Made by a program: the position numbers and the translations under genes. From Bacillota bacterium (GTDB lineage Bacteria > Bacillota_I > Bacilli_A > RF39 > UBA660), in the NCBI GenBank assembly GCA_015059155.1, contig SVAX01000004.1:1-58286 (forward strand): a stretch of 58,286 nt of DNA. The letters run 5' to 3'. Of the stretch, positions 41,312 to 49,755 are shown piece by piece (positions within the stretch are counted from its first letter, which is position 1; the number at the start of each line of letters is the position of its first letter). The notes under the pieces were generated by a model. It was not told where the DNA came from, did not search any database, and saw nothing but the letters and a program-made list of their open reading frames with translations.

Positions 41312-42508
41312 CTATCTTTTTATTTTTTTATATATTTTTAAAAGTATAGGATAGAATGTTTTTATAGGGTAATAAATCCATGAAACTGGTAAATCATATT
41401 CTCCTGTGAATTCCATAACTCTACCATTAAATTTTTGTTTAAATATAGTTAAATGATCATTAAGATTTCCATTAACGCCCCCTAAGTTACAATAGTGACA
41501 ATTGTTTTCTATAGAAAATTTAATCATTTCAAATACTAATCCTGCAGATATATTTAATTTACTAAACAAAGAACTATTACCTGCATATAAATATTCGCTA
41601 GTTCTAATACCTTTTTTATTTTTAGGAAGTAATAAAAGACCAGTAGAAACAGTTAAGATATTACCATTTTCTTTTATTAAATTTCTAACTTCTTCAATCT
41701 CTCCTTCCTTACCATTGTTTTCTTTTAAAAATTCTAAATATTTTTTTAAATCTATATTTCCAAAAAAAATGTAGGATCTATCTATAAAATTATTTAATAT
41801 TTTTACAAAGTATTCTTTGTTCCTTAAACTTATATTTTGCTTTTTTTCTGTTATCCTAAGCAATTCTACAAATTTATCTAATTTAGTTATGTCATTTGTT
41901 ATTTCAAAATATATTCCTCTTTTTTCATGGAAATTACCCAAATAATATTTAAATTTACTTTTATATGTTTTAAGTACCTCGTCTACTGTTAAAATTTTAG
42001 AATTGATATCACATATAGGGGCCATAACATTATATTGTGGTTGTAAATTTTTACCCATTTCTTTATTCATACCAGTATGTTTATATCCTAATTTAATAAG
42101 ATTATTATGTTTAATTTCGTAATTTTTTGAGTAGTTATGTTCCACTTCTTCATCTTTAAAACTGTTATCACTCTTACAAAAGTTAGGATCTATTTTAACT
42201 ACATAAGCATTGTTTTCCTTAGCTAATGCTTTAATATTTTTAGTCATAATTTCTAAATCATTAATATTAGTAAAATCTATTAAATATCCCCTAGGAATAT
42301 AAAACAATTTAATATTTTTAAAAACTTTCTTTACTAAGATCATACAAACAGCTACTAATTTTTTATCTTTATATAGACCACAGTGAAAATTATTCCAATT
42401 GTCTTTAATATTAGCCCATTCATATTCTTGCATAAAACTAGCCATAGAATAATTCTCAACAAACTTATCGTATTCTTTTTTATCTAAATTACTTGTAAAT
42501 GTATACAT
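41312..42508 (-). CDS. FemABX-family peptidyltransferase
   Basis: 398 residues with two GNAT-like halves: start TSNLDKKEYDKFVENY, ASFMQEYEWANIK, LFYIPRGYLID, then later YLYAGNSS and CNLGGVNG-N as in FemX/lipid II:glycine glycyltransferase. Adds amino acids from aminoacyl-tRNA to the peptidoglycan stem peptide. Divergent from the flippase gene, both with good promoters, a sensible pairing in lipid II biology. Confidence 0.92.
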   Translation of the reverse strand: MYTFTSNLDKKEYDKFVENYSMASFMQEYEWANIKDNWNNFHCGLYKDKKLVAVCMILVKKVFKNIKLFYIPRGYLIDFTNINDLEIMTKNIKALAKENNAYVVKIDPNFCKSDNSFKDEEVEHNYSKNYEIKHNNLIKLGYKHTGMNKEMGKNLQPQYNVMAPICDINSKILTVDEVLKTYKSKFKYYLGNFHEKRGIYFEITNDITKLDKFVELLRITEKKQNISLRNKEYFVKILNNFIDRSYIFFGNIDLKKYLEFLKENNGKEGEIEEVRNLIKENGNILTVSTGLLLLPKNKKGIRTSEYLYAGNSSLFSKLNISAGLVFEMIKFSIENNCHYCNLGGVNGNLNDHLTIFKQKFNGRVMEFTGEYDLPVSWIYYPIKTFYPILLKIYKKIKR

Positions 42509-42530
42509 ATAATCCCATCTTTCTTTAATT

Positions 42531-42559
42531 ATTATACCGTAAAGAACTATTTTTTACAA
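42531..42559 (-). promoter_or_regulatory. Promoter of the FemABX gene
   Basis: On the minus strand TTGTAA (42559-42554), 17 nt, TATAAT (42536-42531). Confidence 0.8.
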
Positions 42560-42571
42560 CAGATAATCTAC

Positions 42572-42600
42572 TTGTTAAAATATATAAAAAATAGTATAAT
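42572..42600 (+). promoter_or_regulatory. Promoter of the flippase operon
   Basis: TTGTTA (42572-42577), 17 nt, TATAAT (42595-42600). Divergent from the FemABX promoter, -35 elements 12 bp apart. Confidence 0.8.
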
Positions 42601-42620
42601 ATTTATTATAGAGGTGAGTT

Positions 42621-44228
42621 ATGAAAAAGAATACTTTAATAGAAGGTGCTTTAATTGCAACTTTAGGAATAATAATAGTAAAAGTAATAGGCTTGCTATA
42701 TGTTATACCTTTTAATGCTATAATTGGTGAACAAGGCGGCGCACTCTATGGATATGCTTATAATATTTATAATTTATTTTTAGCAGTATCTAGTGCAGGG
42801 TTTCCTTTTGCTATTAGTAAATTAACTAGTGAATATAGTGCTTTAGGTTATAAAAAAGCAGTAAAAGATACTTATAAATTATCTTTAAGAATAATATCAA
42901 TAATATCAGTTGTAATATTTATATTTTTATTTATATTTGCACCTCAAATAGGTAAATTAATAATAGGGGATTCTACTGGAGGAAATACAATATCTGATAT
43001 TGCATTTGTAATAAGAATGATATCATTCGCAATACTTGTTGTACCTTTTTTAAGCGTAACTAAAGGATTTTTACAAGGTCATAAGTATATAGCTCCTACT
43101 AGTATAAGTCAAATACTTGAACAAATTGTTAGAGTAGCAGTTATACTTATAGGTAGTTACATTGCTTTAAGAGTTTTTAAGACCGATATGAAAACTGCAA
43201 TAGGTATTTCAGTAACAGGAGCTTTCTTTGGAGGAATATTAGCTTATATTTATTTAAAAATAAAAATAAAGAAGTCTAAATTATTGCCTAGTAATAATGT
43301 TAAAGATGAAAAAGAAATAAGTAAAAAAGAAATAATAAAAAAAATACTTACTTATTCAATACCTTTTATAATAATAAGTTTAATCTATAATCTATATAAT
43401 ACAGTAGACATGATACTTATATCTAGAACTATGAATGATATACTTCATATGAGTGCGAGTACAACAGAATCCGTTGTTAGTATATTTACAACATGGGGAG
43501 TTAAACTAAATAATATATTACTTGCAGTTATAACAGGTTTAACAACTAGTTTAATACCTAATATAGTTTCAAGTTATACCAAAGGTAATATGAAAGATGT
43601 GGATAATAAATTTAATAAAGCTTTACAATATGTATTGTTTATATTAGTTCCAGCAACTTTATTTTTATCATTCTTAGCTGAACCGGTGTGGACTTTATTT
43701 TATGGAGAAAGTATTTATGGTCCAATAATTTTCAAAGTATATGTTTTCTATGCTTTATTTGGGGGATTATATACTATAGTAGTAAATACACTACAAGGTT
43801 TAAGTAAATATAAATTAGTAATAACTACAGTACTTATAGGATTAGTAATTAATACAGTACTTGATGTGCCAATGATGTTATTAGTAAATAAATTAGGTTA
43901 TGAAACAAGTTATGGAGCAGTACTTGCTGCTATGATAGGTTATAGTGCATCAATAATTATATCTTTAGTGGTACTTAATAAAAAATATAAATTTAGTTTT
44001 AATGATACTAGAAAAAAATTACCAAGTTATATTATATCTTGGTTAGTATTTGAAGTTTCTATTGTATTATTAAAATTAATTATCCCAACTAATTTAGATG
44101 GAAGACTTATACAAATACCAATATTATTATTATTTGGAATAGTAAGTTTTGGATTATATTTTGTTGTACATTATTTTAGTGGTAATTTAAAAACATTATT
44201 TAACATAAATTTAAAGAAAGGAAAATAG
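42621..44228 (+). CDS. MurJ/SpoVB-family lipid flippase
   Basis: 535 residues with about fourteen membrane segments of the MOP superfamily. GEQGGALYGYAYNIYNLFLAVSS and AGFPFAISKLTSEY are near the N-terminus; FLQGHKYIAPTSISQILEQIVRV is typical of the SpoVB/YtgP type of Firmicutes. It could flip lipid II, either in vegetative growth or the spore cortex. GAGGTGAG precedes the ATG. Directly followed by the RpiB-like gene after 1 nt. Confidence 0.88.
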   Translation: MKKNTLIEGALIATLGIIIVKVIGLLYVIPFNAIIGEQGGALYGYAYNIYNLFLAVSSAGFPFAISKLTSEYSALGYKKAVKDTYKLSLRIISIISVVIFIFLFIFAPQIGKLIIGDSTGGNTISDIAFVIRMISFAILVVPFLSVTKGFLQGHKYIAPTSISQILEQIVRVAVILIGSYIALRVFKTDMKTAIGISVTGAFFGGILAYIYLKIKIKKSKLLPSNNVKDEKEISKKEIIKKILTYSIPFIIISLIYNLYNTVDMILISRTMNDILHMSASTTESVVSIFTTWGVKLNNILLAVITGLTTSLIPNIVSSYTKGNMKDVDNKFNKALQYVLFILVPATLFLSFLAEPVWTLFYGESIYGPIIFKVYVFYALFGGLYTIVVNTLQGLSKYKLVITTVLIGLVINTVLDVPMMLLVNKLGYETSYGAVLAAMIGYSASIIISLVVLNKKYKFSFNDTRKKLPSYIISWLVFEVSIVLLKLIIPTNLDGRLIQIPILLLFGIVSFGLYFVVHYFSGNLKTLFNINLKKGK

Positions 44229-44229
44229 T

Positions 44230-44673
44230 ATGAAAATAGGAATAACAAACGATCATAGAGGAATAGAAACAAAACAAAAATTGACAGAATATTTAAATAA
44301 TAAAGGTTATAATGTAGTTGATTATGGGACAAACCAAGAAGGAAGAGTAGATTATACAACTTATGGTTTTATATTAGGTGAAAAAGTTGCTGCCAAAGAA
44401 GTTGATTATGGTATAGCTATATGTGGAAGTGCGATAGGCATATCAATCGCTTGTAACAAAGTAAAAGGTGTAAGATGTGGTAAAATCAATACAGTAGAAG
44501 AAGCTATACATGGGAAAGAAAGAGATTTTGTAAATGTAATAGCTCTTTCAGGAGAAGCACCTATAGAAGAAAATATAAAAATAGTCGATGCTTTCTTAAG
44601 TGCTGAAGAAAACACAACAGATCCAGTATATAAAAATAGAATAGATCAAATAGTGGAATACGAAAATGATTAA
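44230..44673 (+). CDS. RpiB/LacAB-family sugar-phosphate isomerase
   Basis: 147 residues: start MKIGITNDHRGIETKQKL; ICGSAIGISIACNKVKGVR includes the catalytic Cys loop. The usual D-H-A-G is D-H-R-G; CGTGIG is CGSAIG; and the usual H-N-(D)-A-N before V-L-A-L is GKERDFVNVIAL, so the His is not in place. Divergent from true RpiB, perhaps with a changed substrate. AAGGAAA precedes the ATG; ends in overlap with DUF1146. Confidence 0.85.
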   Translation: MKIGITNDHRGIETKQKLTEYLNNKGYNVVDYGTNQEGRVDYTTYGFILGEKVAAKEVDYGIAICGSAIGISIACNKVKGVRCGKINTVEEAIHGKERDFVNVIALSGEAPIEENIKIVDAFLSAEENTTDPVYKNRIDQIVEYEND

Positions 44674-44860
44674 GGCTATTTTATATATAATACTTCTTCC
44701 ATTTACTATATGGGCAATGGAAGGATTAGATTTAAATAAACTATTTAAACAATCTAGAGTTTATCAAGCTAGAATTATGTATTTAATGATTGCTATGTCT
44801 ATAGCGTATTTAGTAGTAAACTTTTTATATGATTTCTTTATAAATTTTAAAGTAATATAG
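44666..44860 (+). CDS. DUF1146 family protein (YwzB-like)
   Basis: 64 residues, two membrane segments (about 2-18 and 36-57) around a charged loop with GLDLNKLFKQSRVYQARIMY, the DUF1146 pattern. Overlaps rpiB by 8 nt. In Bacillus ywzB likewise lies upstream of spoIID. Confidence 0.85.
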   Translation: MIKAILYIILLPFTIWAMEGLDLNKLFKQSRVYQARIMYLMIAMSIAYLVVNFLYDFFINFKVI

Positions 44861-44888
44861 TAGTATGTTTTTTTAAGGAGATGGTATC

Positions 44889-45803
44889 TTGATAAAAAAA
44901 ATACTACTTTTTTCATCTTTAATTATTTTTATACCTTTTATAGTTGTTACTCTTTTTATTAGAGATGATGAAATAACTTTTAACTTTTCACAGAATAGTG
45001 TAGTTAGAGTATTTGATGAAGAAAGTAATACTATAAGTTATGTTCCTATAGAAGAATATGTAGTAGGTGTTGTAGCAGGAGAAATGCCTATTGAATTTGA
45101 GTTAGAAGCTTTAAAAGCTCAGGCGGTAGCTGCTAGAAGTTATGTAATGATACAAATGGAAAGAAACATAAAAAAAGATTATGATGTAGTAGATACAGTA
45201 ATGAATCAAGTATATTTAGATAAAGAATACTTAATAACAGCGTGGAAAAATTCATATACAGAAAACATTAATAAAGTAAAAACAGCTGTACTTGAAACAA
45301 AAGGAGAATATATATCGTATAACGATAAAGTTGCAGAAGCACTATTCTTTTCAACTAGTCCAGGAGTTACAGAAAATAGCGAAGATGTATTTACAAATAA
45401 AGTTGCTTATCTAAGAAGTGTAGAAAGTATTTGGGATGAAATATCACCCGTTTATACATCTAATACTACATATACTTTAAAAGAATTTTATAATTTATTA
45501 AATCTTGATTATAATGAAGAATTAAATATAGAAATAACAAATAAGACATCTACAGGTAGAGTAAAAAAAATAAAAATAAATGGTAAAGAATTAACAGGTA
45601 GTTATGTGTGTTCTAAGTTAGAATTAAGATCTACTTTTTTTGAAATAATAAAAGAAGATAATAAAATAATAATAAAAAATAAAGGATATGGACATGGAGT
45701 TGGTATGAGTCAGTATGGAGCACAAGGTATGGCAAAAGCAGGATATACTTATCAAGATATTTTAAAACATTATTACACTGGTATTGAAATAAAAAAATTT
45801 TAA
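44889..45803 (+). CDS. spoIID: Stage II sporulation protein D
   Basis: 304 residues. Lytic transglycosylase that with SpoIIP and SpoIIM drives engulfment. N-terminal membrane segment (about 4-22), GEMPIEFELEALKAQAVAAR with the catalytic Glu, FSTSPGVTENSEDVF, and YGHGVGMSQYGAQGMA. Start is TTG with AAGGAGATGG 4-5 nt upstream. Followed by the spoIIQ-like gene. Confidence 0.95.
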   Translation: MIKKILLFSSLIIFIPFIVVTLFIRDDEITFNFSQNSVVRVFDEESNTISYVPIEEYVVGVVAGEMPIEFELEALKAQAVAARSYVMIQMERNIKKDYDVVDTVMNQVYLDKEYLITAWKNSYTENINKVKTAVLETKGEYISYNDKVAEALFFSTSPGVTENSEDVFTNKVAYLRSVESIWDEISPVYTSNTTYTLKEFYNLLNLDYNEELNIEITNKTSTGRVKKIKINGKELTGSYVCSKLELRSTFFEIIKEDNKIIIKNKGYGHGVGMSQYGAQGMAKAGYTYQDILKHYYTGIEIKKF

Positions 45804-45856
45804 AAAAATGAATAAAAGAAATTATTTTGTTCACACTTATTAGTGAGGTGAATGAA

Positions 45857-46483
45857 ATGAAAAGACAATTAAAAAAATCAGTTGTATATGGACTTTATGC
45901 TTTATCTTTTACACTATTAGTTGGAGGGATAGCTATCTTAGGATTTGTTGCTAAAGATGTAAGTGAACAAAAAACTTCATATGTATCAAAAGGAATACTT
46001 GATTATGAGGAAAAAGTGCCAGTAGTGAATACTGAAGTAAAGATTGTTAGACCTTATACAGATCAAGAGGTAAAAGTATCAAAAAACTTTTATGATTATC
46101 AAGATGAATCTTCTGAACAAGAACAATCTTTAATATACTATGAAGGGACTTATATGCAAAGTAGTGGAGTTTCATATTCAAAAGGAGATGCTTTTGACGT
46201 AGTTGCAATACTTGATGGAACTGTAAAAGAAGTTAAAGAAGATACAACACTTGGTAATATTATTACAATAGAACATGAAAATGGAATTACTAGTGTATAT
46301 CAAAGTGTTGGAGAAATAAGTGTAAAAGTAGATGATGTAGTAGTTGGAGGTCAAGTAATCGCAAAATCAGCAACTTCTAATATATCAACTGAGTTAGGTA
46401 ATCATTTATATTTTGAATTAATAATAGACGGAATATGTGTAGATCCAGAAAATTATTATGATAAATCAATCAATGAATTATAG
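45857..46483 (+). CDS. SpoIIQ-like degenerate LytM/M23 protein
   Basis: 208 residues: cytoplasmic start, membrane segment (about 10-32), extracytoplasmic linker, M23-fold C-terminal domain (about 110-200). The first zinc-ligand region (usual HxG-x-D) reads SSGVSYSKGD; the HxH motif reads NHLYFEL, so ligands are missing and catalysis is unlikely. This, and its place between spoIID and spoIIID, match SpoIIQ, the forespore partner of SpoIIIAH. GAGGTGAATG precedes the ATG; the frame opens 30 nt upstream. Confidence 0.85.
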   Translation: MKRQLKKSVVYGLYALSFTLLVGGIAILGFVAKDVSEQKTSYVSKGILDYEEKVPVVNTEVKIVRPYTDQEVKVSKNFYDYQDESSEQEQSLIYYEGTYMQSSGVSYSKGDAFDVVAILDGTVKEVKEDTTLGNIITIEHENGITSVYQSVGEISVKVDDVVVGGQVIAKSATSNISTELGNHLYFELIIDGICVDPENYYDKSINEL

Positions 46484-46499
46484 GGCTTAGCCCTTTTTA
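46482..46499 (+). terminator. Short intrinsic terminator
   Basis: AGGGC TTA GCCCT (46482-46494) then TTTTT. Starts within the stop codon region of the spoIIQ-like gene. Confidence 0.6.
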
Positions 46500-46546
46500 T
46501 GTATAAACACATCTAAAATTTATATAATTTATTAGAGGGGTGTTTA

Positions 46547-46798
46547 ATGAATTCTTTAATTATTAAAAGAGTTGTTGATGAAGCTAATTATATGTTAGAT
46601 ACTAAAAAGACAATAAGAGAGATAGCTAAAATTTTTAATGTTTCTAAAAGTACTGTACATAAAGATTTACATGAAAGATTACTTGATATAGATTTTGAAC
46701 TTTATAAGAAAATAGATGATATTTTACAGTATCACATAGATGTACGTCATATAAGAGGGGGAGAATCTACTAAAAAAAAGTATAAAAATTTAGCTTAA
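46547..46798 (+). CDS. spoIIID: Stage III sporulation transcriptional regulator SpoIIID
   Basis: 83 residues, normal size. DNA-binding switch protein in the mother cell. HTH TIREIAKIFNVSKSTVHKDL and RHIRGGESTKKKYK at the end are characteristic. AGAGGGGTG precedes the ATG. Located just before mbl, as in Bacillus. Confidence 0.95.
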   Translation: MNSLIIKRVVDEANYMLDTKKTIREIAKIFNVSKSTVHKDLHERLLDIDFELYKKIDDILQYHIDVRHIRGGESTKKKYKNLA

Positions 46799-46853
46799 TA
46801 TAATAAAAAAATAGTAAGATATGGTATAATATATATAGTTGGAGGATGATAAT

Positions 46854-47843
46854 ATGTTTGCTAAAGATATTGGTATAGATTTAGGTACGGCTAATGTATT
46901 AATTTATATTAAAGGTCAAGGAATTGTTCTTAATGAACCTAGTATAGTAGCAATCGATTCTGATTCAAAAAAAATACTTGCAGTTGGAACTCAAGCAAGA
47001 GAAATGCTTGGTAGAACTCCTGGTAAAGTACTAGCTATAAGACCTATGAAAGATGGAGTAATAGCTGATTTTGAAATAACAGAAATGATGCTTAATAGTT
47101 TTATTAGAAAAATAAATGGCAAGAGTTTCTTATCTAGACCTAGAATACTTATTTGTTGTCCTTCTAATATAACTCAAGTAGAAAAGAATGCTATAAAAGA
47201 AGCTGCAGAAAGAACAGGAGCTAGGAAGGTTTATTTAGAAGAAGAGCCTAAAGTAGCTGCTATCGGTGCTGGACTTGATATATCTAGACCAAGTGGTAAT
47301 ATGGTTATAGATATTGGTGGAGGTACTACTGATATAGCAATATTATCTCTTGGAGATATTGTTACTAGTGAATCCATTAAAGTAGCTGGAAATACTTTTG
47401 ATAATGATATAATCAAATATATAAAAGATAAATATAAGTTACTTATTGGAGATAGAACTGCAGAGGAAATTAAGTTAGAAATAGGTTCTGTTTACCCTGA
47501 AAATAGAAATGAAAAAATGGAAGTTAAAGGAAGAGATTTAGTTACAGGACTTCCTCACACTATAACATTGTGTAGTGAAGAAGTAGAAGAAGCGTTAAGA
47601 GAAAGTGTATATGCAATTATACATTCTGCAAAAAATGTACTTGAACAAACTCCACCAGAACTTGCTGCAGACATTATAGATAAAGGTATAATAATAACAG
47701 GAGGAGGAGCACTTATTCATGGGTTTGATAATTTACTTGCTCATGAATTAAAAGTTCCTGTATTTGTTGCGGAAAGTCCACTTACTTGTGTAGTAGAGGG
47801 TACAGGAATACTTTTAGATAATTTGCACTTGTTAGAAAAATAA
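46854..47843 (+). CDS. mbl: MreB/Mbl-type actin-like cell-shape protein
   Basis: 329 residues, actin fold. GIDLGTANVLIYIKGQGIV, then RPMKDGVIADFEITE, DIGGGTTDIAILSLG, and GGGALIHGFDNLLAHEL. Directs cell-wall elongation; the locus order spoIIID-mbl favours the name Mbl over MreB. TGGAGGATG precedes the ATG; a TTG at 46839 is on that site. Confidence 0.92.
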   Translation: MFAKDIGIDLGTANVLIYIKGQGIVLNEPSIVAIDSDSKKILAVGTQAREMLGRTPGKVLAIRPMKDGVIADFEITEMMLNSFIRKINGKSFLSRPRILICCPSNITQVEKNAIKEAAERTGARKVYLEEEPKVAAIGAGLDISRPSGNMVIDIGGGTTDIAILSLGDIVTSESIKVAGNTFDNDIIKYIKDKYKLLIGDRTAEEIKLEIGSVYPENRNEKMEVKGRDLVTGLPHTITLCSEEVEEALRESVYAIIHSAKNVLEQTPPELAADIIDKGIIITGGGALIHGFDNLLAHELKVPVFVAESPLTCVVEGTGILLDNLHLLEK

Positions 47844-47877
47844 AAAAGCTAGTAGATAATTTATCTATTAGCTTTTT
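47842..47877. terminator. Bidirectional terminator between mbl and cotJC
   Basis: AAAAGCTAGTAGATAA pairs with TTATCTATTAGCTTTT (one G-T), T runs on both strands. cotJC stop is in the right arm. Confidence 0.85.
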
Positions 47878-48433
47878 CATTAAATTTATTTAAATAATAT
47901 TCTCTTAATTCCTTAAATCTATTAAAGTGAACAACTTCTCTTTGTCTTAAGAATGCTAAAGGTGCAAGTAAATCAGGATCGTTAGTTAAATTCATTAAGT
48001 GTTCATAAGTTGCGCGTGCTTTTTGTTCAGCGGCCATATCTTCCATTAAGTCAGCATTCCAATCTCCAAGTGCTTGAAAATATGCTGATGTAAAAGGAAC
48101 TCCGTTAGCATCTACAGGGAATAAAGCGTGGTCGTGTTGAACATATTGACCAGTAAGACCTGCATCCATTAATTCTTTTGGAGTAGCTCCAGCCATTAAT
48201 TGTTTAACCATAGTAGCTATCATCTCAACGTGAGACATCTCTTCTATACCAATGTCGTTAAGAAGAGCATAACCTCTTTCATCAGGCATTGTATATCTTT
48301 GATTTAAATATCTCATAGCAGCAGACCACTCTCCATCTGGCCCACCATATTGAGCTAATAATGCTTTTGCCATTTTTAAATCTTTTTTCTTTATATTTAT
48401 AGGATACTCTAATTTTTTTACATATTTAAACAT
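47861..48433 (-). CDS. cotJC: Spore coat protein CotJC, manganese-catalase-like
   Basis: 190 residues, ferritin-like four-helix protein of the manganese catalase family: IGIEEMSHVEMIATMV, then DMAAEQKARATYEHLM, and REVVHFNRF carry Glu and His metal ligands. It is made in the mother cell and sits in the spore coat. Transcribed with the fused CotJA-CotJB gene (9 nt upstream). ATTAGGAGGATT precedes the ATG. Confidence 0.94.
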   Translation of the reverse strand: MFKYVKKLEYPINIKKKDLKMAKALLAQYGGPDGEWSAAMRYLNQRYTMPDERGYALLNDIGIEEMSHVEMIATMVKQLMAGATPKELMDAGLTGQYVQHDHALFPVDANGVPFTSAYFQALGDWNADLMEDMAAEQKARATYEHLMNLTNDPDLLAPLAFLRQREVVHFNRFKELREYYLNKFNEKANR

Positions 48434-48442
48434 ATAATCCTC

Positions 48443-48925
48443 CTAATTGTCCCAAGGCCATGGCATATCTTTCCATGCCCAAGGATATGAATTTAAACTG
48501 TCACTATCAAGAGTAATAGGTCCATATTTAGACTCATATTCTTTTATTAAATTTTCTTTTTGCTCTCTATATTGATTAAATAATTTAATGGCATCTTGAT
48601 TATTAGGATTTACATCTAATAAAAGACCTAAATCTACCATGGCAAAACTTAAAGCATCTATATTAGTTAAATCTTCTGCTTGTGCGTTCATTGGCTTAAT
48701 ATCATATGGCTCACCTGATTTATATGGGTCATATAAATTTTTAAACATATTTCCTCTAATAAGACCATTATAAGGATCATATAAATTAGTATTTGCATTC
48801 ATATTATTATAATCTTTATATTGGCTATTAAATGGGGTAATTTGTTTGTTATACAAATTTACGTTTGGCATCATATTGGAATTTGTATAATTATTATAAT
48901 TTTTGAAATTTGGGTAATTATTCAT
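48443..48925 (-). CDS. CotJA-CotJB fusion
   Basis: 160 residues. Residues about 1-45 are Asn/Tyr-rich; 46-68 contain the CotJA-like core LYDPYNGLIRGNMFKNLYDP; about 80-160 are CotJB (DALSFAMVDLGLLLDVNPNN, EYESKYGPIT, YPWAWKDMPWPWDN at the end). In Bacillus cotJA and cotJB are separate genes of the operon. AGCGAGGAGG precedes the ATG. Small proteins of this group bind CotJC in the coat. Confidence 0.85.
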   Translation of the reverse strand: MNNYPNFKNYNNYTNSNMMPNVNLYNKQITPFNSQYKDYNNMNANTNLYDPYNGLIRGNMFKNLYDPYKSGEPYDIKPMNAQAEDLTNIDALSFAMVDLGLLLDVNPNNQDAIKLFNQYREQKENLIKEYESKYGPITLDSDSLNSYPWAWKDMPWPWDN

Positions 48926-49008
48926 AATTTCCTCCTCGCTATATATTATGAATGGTTATTAAATATGTATAGGTTATTGTCTAATTATGAAAAAAATAAA
49001 AAAAGGTA

Positions 49009-49037
49009 TAGACAAAGTTAGGATAATTTGATAAAAT
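49009..49037 (+). promoter_or_regulatory. tRNA-His promoter
   Basis: TAGACA (49009-49014), 17 nt, TAAAAT (49032-49037). Confidence 0.75.
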
Positions 49038-49078
49038 ATGTTTCGTAAGTCGGAAATCGAAGACTTAAATTATTATTT

Positions 49079-49155
49079 GGCGAAATTGGTGAAGTGGTTA
49101 ACACGGTGGATTGTGGTTCCATTATGCAAGGGTTCGATTCCCTTATTTCGCCCCA
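49079..49155 (+). tRNA. tRNA-His (anticodon GTG)
   Basis: Full cloverleaf of 77 nt: extra G-1 (49079) opposite C73, acceptor GCGAAAT with ATTTCGC, D arm, anticodon loop TTGTGGT, T arm AAGGG-TTCGATT-CCCTT, CCA encoded at 49153-49155. The G-1 and GTG anticodon identify His. Confidence 0.96.
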
Positions 49156-49165
49156 TCTAAAAAAT

Positions 49166-49196
49166 AACGATTTTGAGATACCAAAGTCGTTTTTTA
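49166..49196 (+). terminator. Intrinsic terminator after tRNA-His
   Basis: AACGATTTTG (49166-49175), loop AGATAC, CAAAGTCGTT (49182-49191), one G-U, T run. Confidence 0.85.
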
Positions 49197-49233
49197 TATA
49201 TAATAAAAAATTTTTAAAATAATATATTTAAAT

Positions 49234-49755
49234 ATGAGAACAATAATACATGATTTAAGTACAAAAGAATTAAACAAAATACAATTTAATAAAGATGATA
49301 AAGTCATATCTTCTTTAGATTGCACTAAAAATTGTATTGGTTGCTTTTCTTGTTGGATAAAACATCCTAAAAAATGTGCGATAAAAGATGAATTTTCTAA
49401 TATTGTTGAATTTATAAAAGATTCTGATGAACTTATATTAATAAGTAAGTGTAGATTTGGGTGTTATAGTAGTGAGGTTAAAAGAGTACTAGAAAGATGT
49501 ATAGGTTATGTTTTACCACACTTCACAATAAGAAATAATGAAATCCATCATCAAAGCAGATATAATAAAAGACTTAAATTATGCACATACTTTTATGGAA
49601 ACATTTTGGATTTAGACAAGAAATGTGTGGATAAGTTAGTAAAAGCCAATTCAATTAATCTAAATGCAAGTGAATATGAAGTAAACTATGTGGATAACTT
49701 AAAGGAGATAAAAAATGTACACATTGATAAATGGAAGTCCAAAACCAATAAATAG
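49234..49755 (+). CDS. Flavodoxin-like protein with Cys cluster
   Basis: 173 residues. Flavodoxin-fold start MRTIIHDLST and NCIGCFSCWIKHPKKC, the Cys-x2-Cys-x2-Cys cluster seen in iron-sulfur flavoproteins and NADPH-dependent FMN reductase relatives; ELILISKCRFGCYSSEVKRV follows. No ribosome site is seen upstream, unlike nearly all other genes here; it may be leaderless or weakly translated. Overlaps the second flavodoxin by 41 nt, in another frame. Confidence 0.8.
   Translation: MRTIIHDLSTKELNKIQFNKDDKVISSLDCTKNCIGCFSCWIKHPKKCAIKDEFSNIVEFIKDSDELILISKCRFGCYSSEVKRVLERCIGYVLPHFTIRNNEIHHQSRYNKRLKLCTYFYGNILDLDKKCVDKLVKANSINLNASEYEVNYVDNLKEIKNVHIDKWKSKTNK

Noticed and set aside
44406..44615. Minus-strand frames within rpiB and other genes
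   Set aside because: Shadows of real genes without ribosome sites.
48926..48990. Sigma-E promoter for the cotJ operon
   Set aside because: ACATATT and CATAATAT occur on the minus strand but with an 11-nt spacer, too short.
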